A DNA stretch of 32,532 nucleotides from Cyanobacteria bacterium UBA11153. Its GTDB lineage: Bacteria > Cyanobacteriota > Cyanobacteriia > Cyanobacteriales > Coleofasciculaceae. The notes below the pieces were generated by a model that was not told the origin of the DNA, did no database searches, and saw only the letters and a list, made by a program, of their open reading frames with translations. A program made the translations under genes and the position numbers. This document shows, piece by piece, positions 8,375-14,663 of this stretch (position 1 is the first letter of the stretch; every line of letters begins with the position of its first letter). The DNA is taken from contig DOIX01000021.1 of NCBI GenBank assembly GCA_003511885.1, forward strand, positions 14,008 through 46,539. Direction: 5' to 3'.

Positions 8375-8380
8375 TATAAT
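8375..8380 (+). promoter_or_regulatory. Possible -10 box of the RNase/immunity pair
   Basis: A perfect TATAAT at 8375-8380 lies 33 bases before the TTG start at 8414. A TTGACA at 8360-8365 is only nine bases away, too close for a sigma-70 pair, so only the -10 is proposed. Confidence 0.3.
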
Positions 8381-8413
8381 GGCGCTATCAACTATAAAAT
8401 ATAGGAGAATTTA

Positions 8414-8854
8414 TTGGCATCAGATGAGTTAGAAACTATCGAAATTGTTGAAGCAGATATTATTGATTCAACCGTTGAAGTAGGGAGTGGGTGTATTTGG
8501 CGAGGGAGTGGTAAAGAGCCTCAATGGGATAATCCTAAATCAACTAAAGCTTACGATCATATTATCCGTCATCATGGTTCTAAGCTCAAATCTAGTAATT
8601 TACAGGGAAGAGCAGCGAGTAATAATAAAGCTCAAGGACAATGGTTAAACGATCGAGATTGGATAATAGCGGAAAAATTAATTCCTAAGTATTATGGGCA
8701 ATATACAATCAAGTTTCATCGCCCAATTGGTAGAGTTTATCATCCTGATGGCAGGATTACGGAAAATGTTTGCTATGTTCAAATAGGGAGAAATGTTGAC
8801 GGTACAATTAAATATGCTTATCCAATTGTTAAGCCTTACATAAAAAATAATTGA
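8414..8854 (+). CDS. Predicted BECR-fold RNase toxin domain (EndoU/colicin-like), stand-alone
   Basis: The 146-residue protein starts at TTG 8414, with AGGAG at 8403-8407 setting the start; no in-frame ATG is near. After an acidic N-terminal 25 residues comes a toxin-like module. Its parts are AYDHIIRHHGSKL (His49, His53, His54), GQWLNDRDWI (Trp77), a strand IKFHRPIGRVYHPDGR, and a final NVDGTIKYAYPI. The H...G / QW / IG / dG-I-x-x-AYP series matches the C-terminal RNase domains of polymorphic toxins in the Barnase-EndoU-colicin-RelE superfamily. There is no secretion leader or delivery domain, so it probably acts inside the cell as a toxin-antitoxin toxin. The following gene, 17 bases away, looks like its neutraliser. 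Fold assignment is by pattern only. Confidence 0.6.
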   Translation: MASDELETIEIVEADIIDSTVEVGSGCIWRGSGKEPQWDNPKSTKAYDHIIRHHGSKLKSSNLQGRAASNNKAQGQWLNDRDWIIAEKLIPKYYGQYTIKFHRPIGRVYHPDGRITENVCYVQIGRNVDGTIKYAYPIVKPYIKNN

Positions 8855-8871
8855 AAGGGAGGTAAGTGAAG

Positions 8872-9399
8872 ATGAAAAGAATAACTAATTTTACTTGGCA
8901 AATAGGCGAACGTAATTTAGATAATTATGCGTTACCTCCTGACGATCCTTTGGGGGAATTATCTGATTTTGAATTAGGGTTACGTCGTTTTTGTTATGAG
9001 TGCGATCGCAAGGTAGTATTGAAAATTGGTGAAATCGAGTTTGCTGTGTTTCTCGATCCGGATATATGTATGGTACTAGAAGATCGCTTACCGGAACAAA
9101 TTGGGGAATTAGCAGAGGGTAAAAGTATCCGGATAGATTTTGCCGAAAGTTATCAGCTTACGGTGATTTTAACGCCTATAGGTGAGATGATTCATTGTCA
9201 ATTAAAAAGGTTTGGCGATCGGGAGTATAATTATGATTATGAGTTGGATAAAGAGCAAGTTTTAGGTGAGTTAAGAAGGTTTTTGGCTGAAGTGATGCAG
9301 TTGGCGGTTAATGGGGGTTATGTGAGTTTAGAGGATAAGGAATGGTTTATTGCTCCAGCTTTTGCTGAGAGGATAAAATCAGTGATAGTGGTGCGATAG
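8872..9399 (+). CDS. Putative immunity protein or antitoxin for the preceding RNase-like toxin
   Basis: AGGGAGG at 8856-8862 is well spaced from ATG 8872 (nine bases), while the in-frame GTG at 8866 is too close, so I start at 8872 (175 residues). The protein is acidic, soluble and of no family I can name. It alternates strands and helices: VVLKIGEIEFAVFLDPDICM, YQLTVILTPIGEMIHCQL, then a C-terminal helix EVLGELRRFLAEVMQLAV-like. Small acidic proteins directly downstream of BECR RNases are typically dedicated inhibitors. Overlap with no other gene and a 17-base gap fit a two-gene operon. Function is inferred from position; a HIP1 site lies at 9001. Confidence 0.55.
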   Translation: MKRITNFTWQIGERNLDNYALPPDDPLGELSDFELGLRRFCYECDRKVVLKIGEIEFAVFLDPDICMVLEDRLPEQIGELAEGKSIRIDFAESYQLTVILTPIGEMIHCQLKRFGDREYNYDYELDKEQVLGELRRFLAEVMQLAVNGGYVSLEDKEWFIAPAFAERIKSVIVVR

Positions 9400-9469
9400 T
9401 CACGTAGATCGGTTTATGTTACATTATAACTTGCGATCGAATTAATTGATCTTTTAAGGAGATACCATA

Positions 9470-9718
9470 ATGCAAGCATTTGAAGTGATGGGGACAATTG
9501 ATGAAAAAGGTCAATTAATTTTAGATCGCCATCTGAATATTCATACATCGAGGAGAGTGAAAGTAATTGTTTTAGTAAATAGTGAGGATGAGTCTGAATT
9601 CGATCCTGATGATACTCCTGTGGCAGAAATTAAAGCGAGTTTAAGACGGGGATTGCAACAAGTAAAAGCCGGAGAAACCAGACCTATTTCTGAATTATGG
9701 GATAGGATAGATGACTAA
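9470..9718 (+). CDS. RelN/AbrB-like type II antitoxin
   Basis: The 82-residue protein begins at ATG 9470, with AAGGAG at 9456-9461. Its N-terminal half (VMGTIDEKGQLILDRHLNI, then RRVKVIVLV) matches the swapped-barrel-like start of cyanobacterial RelN-family antitoxins. The C-terminal SLRRGLQQVKAGETRPISEL is the common toxin-binding tail. No RelE/ParE-type toxin follows. The next gene is a different antitoxin-like protein paired with a PIN toxin, so this one is orphaned or shares partners. A decayed copy lies at 10507-10668. Confidence 0.75.
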   Translation: MQAFEVMGTIDEKGQLILDRHLNIHTSRRVKVIVLVNSEDESEFDPDDTPVAEIKASLRRGLQQVKAGETRPISELWDRIDD

Positions 9719-9750
9719 TAATACAGTATTATTTACTTGGTGCGAAAATT

Positions 9751-10014
9751 ATGACAACAGCAATAATTGAACAAATAATTAAACAGCTTGATACTCTTGA
9801 AATAGAAGAGATTCAACAGCTTAATCAAATAATTCACAAATATCTAGCCCAACGAGAAGAAAAGCTCAAAAAAGCAGCATTTCACCAATATCTGATTAAT
9901 GCCGGATTAGTGAAGGAGATTAAGCATCCTGCATATCAGCCCATTGCGGAAAGACAATTGATTCAGGTGGAGGGAAAGCCTGTTTCTGAAACTATTATTG
10001 AGGAACGGCGTTAA
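9751..10014 (+). CDS. Probable VapB-like antitoxin partner of the downstream PIN toxin
   Basis: The 87-residue protein is highly charged. Residues 1-45 form a predicted helix (IIKQLDTLEIEEIQQLNQII) and the C-terminal part has short strands (HPAYQPIAERQLIQVEGKPV). Its TAA stop is immediately followed by the ATG of the PIN gene (TAAATG at 10012-10017), so the two are co-translated. This helical, Glu-rich N-terminus is common in cyanobacterial VapC partners that lack a canonical ribbon-helix-helix. Antitoxin function is inferred from the coupling. Confidence 0.65.
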   Translation: MTTAIIEQIIKQLDTLEIEEIQQLNQIIHKYLAQREEKLKKAAFHQYLINAGLVKEIKHPAYQPIAERQLIQVEGKPVSETIIEERR

Positions 10015-10479
10015 ATGGCAATTTACTTTATAGATAGTAGCGCATTGGTGAAGCGTTATATTAGCGAAGTTGGCTCTACTTGGGTTTTAGGACTATTCGA
10101 TCCTACTCTGAATAATGAGGTATTTATTGCAGCAATAACTGGTGTAGAAATTATTGCTGCAATTACGCGGCGATCGCGAAGTGGTAGTATTAGCATTGCT
10201 GATGCAAGATTAATATGTAATCAATTTAAAACTGATTTACAGAAAGACTATCAAATTGTTGAAATTACGGAGGCTATCATTAATTTGGGAATGGTATTGT
10301 CAGAAACTTACGGATTACGAGGTTATGACGCTATCCAACTAGCTGCTGGTTGTGCAATTAATACTATTTGCATCGCTAATGGATTACCTCCTATGATTTT
10401 TGTTTCGGCAGACAATGAGTTGAATGGAGCAGTTGTGAGTGAGGGATTGACGATTGAGAATCCTAATAATCACCCATAA
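10015..10479 (+). CDS. vapC: VapC-type PIN-domain ribonuclease toxin
   Basis: The 154-residue protein has all the acidic PIN residues: Asp7 in YFIDSSALVKRY, Glu45 in TGVEIIAAI, Asp105 in LRGYDAIQLA and Asp133 in FVSADNELN. This is the classic VapC pattern of a Mg-dependent RNase. It directly abuts its antitoxin-like partner upstream. Compared with the first PIN protein in the island (5333-5788), the motifs are more canonical and the two are only distantly similar, so they were acquired independently. A HIP1 octamer lies at 10170. Substrate is unknown. Confidence 0.9.
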   Translation: MAIYFIDSSALVKRYISEVGSTWVLGLFDPTLNNEVFIAAITGVEIIAAITRRSRSGSISIADARLICNQFKTDLQKDYQIVEITEAIINLGMVLSETYGLRGYDAIQLAAGCAINTICIANGLPPMIFVSADNELNGAVVSEGLTIENPNNHP

Positions 10480-10506
10480 CTCAGAGGAGTAAATACGATC
10501 TGGTAA

Positions 10507-10668
10507 GGATTTAAAATAATGGGAACAATTGAGTAAAAAGGTCAATTAATTTTAGACTATTATCTAAATATTCCTGCACCGACTAGAGTGAAAGTTGTCG
10601 ATTTAGTTTCTATTTCTCCTACTATTACCGCATGGGGATTAGATGCAGGAGAAACAGAAATATTCTAA
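10507..10668 (+). pseudogene. Decayed copy of the RelN-like antitoxin gene
   Basis: Bases 10507-10590 align with 9476-9560 of the intact antitoxin gene. MGTIE is followed by an in-frame TAA where the intact copy has Asp-Glu, then KGQLILDYYLNI and RVKVVDLV continue in the same frame. The C-terminal part diverges and ends at TAA 10666-10668. With the intact copy at 9470 it brackets the vapC pair in direct orientation, consistent with a duplication or insertion history. Confidence 0.8.
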
Positions 10669-10685
10669 ATTATAGTCCTTTCTAT

Positions 10686-11174
10686 TTAGTTTCTTTTTCT
10701 TGGTCTTTTTTCGGCATTAGTTAAAGGTCTTTGTTTCCAACTACCATCACTTTTATTTAAAACAAAAGCTGCTTCATTTTGATCGTTCTCATCACGAATC
10801 AGAATCTCTATAGTTCCATTTTTATCTAAGACATGGTGATGTACATTCTTGGAATTTCCAGATAATGGTGTTATATAAAGTCCTTCTTTACCTTCAGAAA
10901 TTTTCACAGAAATTTGATCACCAGTAGGCATTCTATATGCAACTATAGAATCTTTGATTTTAGTATTACTATTCATCAAGTCTGTAACATCACTTACTGA
11001 ATTCAGAGGAATTTGTAGCATTTCTCGACCAGAACTTTTTTCTCTAATAAGTAGTAGTTTTCTACCTGTATCCCACTTAAATTCATAACTTCCGGGCTTA
11101 CCTCCAGGTATTTTGCGCAGAATTGGATGATCTGTGGTAATATTATGAGTAACCCAACGATCTTTCATGGTCAT
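10686..11174 (-). CDS. Hypothetical soluble protein, co-oriented with a membrane protein gene
   Basis: The 162-residue product has no family I recognise and no membrane segment. It is rich in beta strands and Lys/Asn, with conspicuous segments GGKPGSYEFKWDTGRKLLLI and VHHHVLDKNGTIEILI, and a basic C-terminus (NAEKRPRKRN). It starts at ATG 11174; the second Met codon (residue 3) is also possible. It follows the membrane-protein gene on the same strand with a 55-base gap, so the two may be co-transcribed. AT content is higher than in most neighbours, which fits an accessory gene. Confidence 0.6.
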   Translation of the reverse strand: MTMKDRWVTHNITTDHPILRKIPGGKPGSYEFKWDTGRKLLLIREKSSGREMLQIPLNSVSDVTDLMNSNTKIKDSIVAYRMPTGDQISVKISEGKEGLYITPLSGNSKNVHHHVLDKNGTIEILIRDENDQNEAAFVLNKSDGSWKQRPLTNAEKRPRKRN

Positions 11175-11229
11175 GGTTTTTGTGATAAATAAAGTGGATA
11201 TTTTAGACTTTTAGATCGAAAACTTAAGG

Positions 11230-11934
11230 CTAGCACCCAATAAGGGATTCAAAAAGCATTATAGCTAACTCTTCCATCTCTTCTTCTTTCAGAATATCTT
11301 CCGGCGATGATTGAGGATTATTTTCTAATAATACCATAATGCGCTCGCGGATGGGTAAAGATTTAATATCTTGTTCTGAAAGTTGCTTGCGTGGCTGTTG
11401 CTGAATAAGTTTTTTTCCGTACTTATCTAGGAAGTCTTTTGACTGTTGCTGCCCAATCTCTTGACGAATTTTCTTTTTAGCTTTTGTTGGATTTGTTTTT
11501 TTATTAAATGTTTTTATTTTCGGTTTTCCTATATCTATTCCTAGAAAAAATATACCAACAAAATACATGAGCCACGGGATCGCAATTAAAAAGTAGAAAA
11601 CAAGCCGTAAATAAGTTATAATAGGGAATAATAACCAGTACCAACCCTGATACTCAGGATTACCTTTCCTCACATAATCTATTCCTAAACCAATCAAAGC
11701 TACTAAACACAATGCACTTGTAATCACAAATAAATAGTAAAGGTATTCTTCTATTCTTACATCTTTTGTATTTCCTTCTATTCCTGCAGCTATAAATATG
11801 ATTAATCCTAAAATTATCCCCAGACTAATCCAACTGTAAAAGACTCTAGCCCGAAAACGAAAAGTCTCCGTCATTGGACCAGGAGTAATAAAATAGAGAA
11901 TCTTCTCAAGCATATATAATAAACACTCGCTCAA
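11230..11934 (-). CDS. Hypothetical membrane protein with four transmembrane helices and charged cytoplasmic tail
   Basis: The 234-residue protein has hydrophobic segments at about 31-50 (SWISLGIILGLIIFIAAGI), 66-86, 100-120 and 122-136, followed by a basic linker (KKTNPTKAKKKIRQ) and an acidic C-terminal helix (EDILKEEEMEELAIMLFESL). No known family is evident. It probably sits in the inner membrane with the tail in the cytoplasm. The gene shares its orientation with the soluble protein downstream (10686-11174), and its start faces the divergent STAND ATPase gene across 194 bases. Together the three genes could form an accessory block, but nothing in the sequence proves a joint role. Confidence 0.65.
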   Translation of the reverse strand: MSECLLYMLEKILYFITPGPMTETFRFRARVFYSWISLGIILGLIIFIAAGIEGNTKDVRIEEYLYYLFVITSALCLVALIGLGIDYVRKGNPEYQGWYWLLFPIITYLRLVFYFLIAIPWLMYFVGIFFLGIDIGKPKIKTFNKKTNPTKAKKKIRQEIGQQQSKDFLDKYGKKLIQQQPRKQLSEQDIKSLPIRERIMVLLENNPQSSPEDILKEEEMEELAIMLFESLIGC

Positions 11935-12093
11935 ATGTATGTTGAGTGAGAAAATTTCACTTTTTCTTATTAGAAGTTTAAATCATATTTCCCAAACACT
12001 GCTACTCGAAAATCATTGGTTTTCTTGCAGTTTTATTAAAAAATATTAAGCAAATCCCTTGAAAACCCTCGATCCTCTCGCATTAAACTAAGC

Positions 12094-12099
12094 TATAAT
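12094..12099 (+). promoter_or_regulatory. Possible -10 box of the STAND ATPase gene
   Basis: TATAAT at 12094-12099 lies 29 bases before the ATG at 12129. No matching -35 is present at the normal distance. Confidence 0.3.
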
Positions 12100-12128
12100 A
12101 GCTAAAAGCCTTACTAGCTCTAGCTTAT

Positions 12129-13481
12129 ATGAGTGTAATAGAATTTTTACAATTTGTGGATCAGTTAGTCTTCCAGCATACAGGCAACCACCTCAATAAT
12201 TTACAAAAAAATGTAGTTCAAGGAATTTGGCAAGGTAAAACTTACAGTGAAATTGCCGATGAGTTTGGCTATGATAGCGAGAATCATATCGGCAATGTTA
12301 GCCGTGAATTATATAAAATTTTATCTAAACATTTAAAAGAAAATTTCAACAAGTCTAATTTTCGTTGGACAATAGAAAGATTAGCTAACTCCAATTCATC
12401 ACAGCAAGTTCTTAGCAGTAGTATTATTAACAATAGCCATATTAATCTCTGTGCCAATCATCCTCAAGATTCTCCTAAAAATCCCGAACAAAACATTTCA
12501 ACTAAATCTTATCACGACTTAACCCTAGCCCCTAAAATCACCCATTTCTACGGAAGAAAAACCCAACTCGAAACCCTATCCCACTGGCTAACCCAGCAAA
12601 ACACTCGCCTCATCTCAATCTTAGGAGTAAGTGGAATAGGCAAAACCACCCTAGTCAAACACTTCATTGACATCAACCTCGAACAATTCGATGTAATAGT
12701 CTGGAAAAGCATCAAATTAACTCTGTCTTTAGATGATATTATTACTGAAATTCTCGCGGGTATTAATACCGAGCCGATTAAAGATAAAAATAAATTAACT
12801 CAACTATTCAATCTTTTTCGCCAACAAAGATGTTTACTCATACTTGATGATGTGCAAAAGTTATTTGTCAGTGGAGAATTTGCTGGACAGTACAAAACTG
12901 AATCCAAAGACTATAAAACCTTTTTCACAATGATGACAGAAACTGAACATCAAAGTAGTTTAATTTTAATTAGTCAGGAACAATGTCAAGAAATGATCTC
13001 CTTAGATGAGGAATTGTACCCGGTTAAATCTTTAGAGTTAGAGGGTTTAGATAATACCGAGATTTTGAAAGGCTATGGATTGAAAGACGAGTCAAGCTGG
13101 TTAAGACTGATTCAGTTATATGAAGGCAATCCTGTTTATTTAAAAAATATTGCTATTTTAATTAAAAAGATATTTTTGGGCAAGGTATCTGAGTTTTTAA
13201 TGGAAGATAGCTTGATATTAACAGAAGATATAAAATTTCGCTTCAATGACTTATTTGCACGATTGTCACCTGGAGAAAGACAGATTATTTTAGAATTAAG
13301 TAAGACGAATCAACCGATGTCAAGAGAAGACTTGAGACAAGCTTTATCATTATCGTCAGTGGATTTAATTAATGGGTTACAATCTTTGAGTAAGCGCTAT
13401 TTACTTAAAACAACAGAAGAGGATAAAATCTTGTTTAATTTATCTCCTGTTTGGCGAGAGTATGTTATGATTTCTCCTTAA
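12129..13481 (+). CDS. STAND/NB-ARC ATPase with N-terminal HTH (vMAP-type)
   Basis: The 450-residue protein starts at ATG 12129. Residues 1-85 form a helix-turn-helix (LQKNVVQGIWQGKTYSEIAD, then IGNVSRELYKILSKHL) of the kind fused to NB-ARC ATPases in the cyanobacterial vWA-MoxR-associated (vMAP) family. After a Ser/Asn-rich linker comes the NTPase: entry motif HFYGRKTQLETLSHWL, Walker A GVSGIGKTT (residues 166-174), and Walker B LLILDD (237-241). Residues about 350-450 are a winged-helix domain. STAND proteins are signal-gated oligomeric switches in regulation or antiphage defence. The usual C-terminal sensor repeats (WD40, TPR) are missing, so this is a minimal form. The output is unknown. 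Confidence 0.85.
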   Translation: MSVIEFLQFVDQLVFQHTGNHLNNLQKNVVQGIWQGKTYSEIADEFGYDSENHIGNVSRELYKILSKHLKENFNKSNFRWTIERLANSNSSQQVLSSSIINNSHINLCANHPQDSPKNPEQNISTKSYHDLTLAPKITHFYGRKTQLETLSHWLTQQNTRLISILGVSGIGKTTLVKHFIDINLEQFDVIVWKSIKLTLSLDDIITEILAGINTEPIKDKNKLTQLFNLFRQQRCLLILDDVQKLFVSGEFAGQYKTESKDYKTFFTMMTETEHQSSLILISQEQCQEMISLDEELYPVKSLELEGLDNTEILKGYGLKDESSWLRLIQLYEGNPVYLKNIAILIKKIFLGKVSEFLMEDSLILTEDIKFRFNDLFARLSPGERQIILELSKTNQPMSREDLRQALSLSSVDLINGLQSLSKRYLLKTTEEDKILFNLSPVWREYVMISP

Positions 13482-13524
13482 AATAGCTGATTAATTGCCG
13501 TAATACTATAATCTCAAATATCAA

Positions 13525-13923
13525 ATGATATCAGATCCTAATCTTCGCATTCCCATTGCTATTAGTTTGGGCGCAATCGCGGGTGCATTAAGTCGCTATT
13601 ATTTGACTTTATGGTTTGCCAAAACCTTCGGGATAGATTTTCCATTCGGTACTCTTTTTATTAACTTAACTGGCTGTTTGGGGATGGGATTTTTTGTTAC
13701 CTTTGCTTTAGAAAGAGTGGTGGCAATTTCTCCTGAGATAAAATTTATGGTAACCACTGGTTTTCTGGGTGCTTATACGACTTTCTCTGCCTATGGATTG
13801 GAGAGTGTGATGTTGTTGCGGGATGGCAGGTTTACCGCTGCGGGTTTTTATTGGGCGGGAAGTGCGATATTGGGGCTGATTAGCGTTGAATTGGGAGTTG
13901 TTTTAGCTCGGTTATTAAAATGA
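13525..13923 (+). CDS. crcB: CrcB/Fluc fluoride ion channel
   Basis: The 132-residue protein has four hydrophobic segments and the Fluc signatures [10 protein letters not shown] (Asn47) and [17 protein letters not shown] (Thr85, Phe87, Ser88), which line the pore and bind the central Na+. Fluc channels form antiparallel dual-topology dimers that export toxic fluoride across the inner membrane. The length is normal. The gene lies 43 bases after the STAND gene on the same strand, but has no functional link to it. I see no fluoride riboswitch fold in the short leader. Some genomes carry two crcB copies; only one is here. Confidence 0.93.
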   Translation: MISDPNLRIPIAISLGAIAGALSRYYLTLWFAKTFGIDFPFGTLFINLTGCLGMGFFVTFALERVVAISPEIKFMVTTGFLGAYTTFSAYGLESVMLLRDGRFTAAGFYWAGSAILGLISVELGVVLARLLK

Positions 13924-14010
13924 AATGAACTACAAAGCCTCTGGCGATTCTGATAACTTCTTGACATACCCAATCGTTCCTACTCAGCATTGCCACTACT
14001 TGGGAAACGC

Positions 14011-14016
14011 TATAAT
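14011..14016 (+). promoter_or_regulatory. Possible promoter of recX
   Basis: TATAAT at 14011-14016 is preceded by TTGCCA at 13990-13995 with a 15-base spacer, slightly short for sigma-70. It lies 48 bases before the recX ATG. Confidence 0.3.
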
Positions 14017-14063
14017 TAGCCTAAATTAGGTTTAGTATAAATCTAATACACCTGACAACGACT

Positions 14064-14528
14064 ATGACTTCCCTAGACTATTTCTACAAACTTTTGTCTC
14101 GCCGAGAGTACAGCGTGCGGGAACTTACTCAAAAAGCTCAAGCTAAAGGGTTTAGCCTTGAGGAAATTGCTGCATCTATTGAGGATTTACAGCAGCAAAA
14201 TTATCAATCTGATGCCCGCGTAGTCGAAAGCTTAATTACCTCTTACCATGGGAAATATGGGAAAGCTTCGATTAGGCGCAAATGTATGGAAAAGGGGATT
14301 AATTTGGATCTATTTGAGGAAATATGGCAGTCTCAAATGGAGGAAGAGGAAAGTGGGGCATTGGATGAGTTAAAGGAGAAGGTGAGGCGAAAGTATAAGA
14401 TTGATGACTTTCGTTCTATTGAGCAGAAAACTAGGGTAAAGTTATGGAATTATCTTCAGTATCGGGGGTTTAATCCGGGTGAGGTTTTGGCACAGTGGCG
14501 GCGGGAGGAGGATGAGATGGTTGAGTAG
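14064..14528 (+). CDS. recX: RecX-family regulator of RecA
   Basis: The 154-residue protein shows the RecX tandem three-helix repeats: YFYKLLSRREYSVRELTQKA, then IEDLQQQNYQSDARVVESLI, YHGKYGKASIRRKCMEKGIN and a last repeat ending in YLQYRGFNPGEVL. RecX binds in the RecA filament groove and limits recombination and SOS induction. The length is typical. The gene stands alone, without recA next to it, which is common in cyanobacteria. ATG 14064 gives the family's normal N-terminus. Confidence 0.88.
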   Translation: MTSLDYFYKLLSRREYSVRELTQKAQAKGFSLEEIAASIEDLQQQNYQSDARVVESLITSYHGKYGKASIRRKCMEKGINLDLFEEIWQSQMEEEESGALDELKEKVRRKYKIDDFRSIEQKTRVKLWNYLQYRGFNPGEVLAQWRREEDEMVE

Positions 14529-14549
14529 GGGCGCGGAGGTGTTTTTTTT

Positions 14550-14590
14550 AACGCAGAGTACGCAGATGGTATCACAGAGGTACGCAGAGG
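14550..14590. repeat. ACGCAGAGG-type repeat, copy 1
   Basis: Irregular tandem copies of ACGCAGA(G)G follow a T-run directly after recX. The same family occurs at 30453-30498 and, on the other strand and degenerate, at 21134-21172. Confidence 0.6.
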
Positions 14591-14630
14591 TTTTGAGATG
14601 GGAGGATGATTTTTTGATACATATCGATAG

Positions 14631-14658
14631 CAACTAACAACTAACAAGTAATAACTAA
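14631..14658. repeat. Heptanucleotide repeat (CAACTAA), four units
   Basis: Units CAACTAA, CAACTAA, CAAGTAA and TAACTAA run without gaps and end five bases before the ATG of the radical SAM gene. This is a short tandemly repeated repetitive (STRR) sequence. Confidence 0.75.
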
Positions 14659-14663
14659 GAATT

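Noticed and set aside
8360..8380. TTGACA...TATAAT as a full promoter
   Set aside because: The spacer is nine bases, too short for sigma-70; only the -10 was kept.
13482..13524. Possible fluoride riboswitch before crcB
   Set aside because: The leader is only 43 bases and lacks the conserved fluoride-switch pseudoknot sequence.
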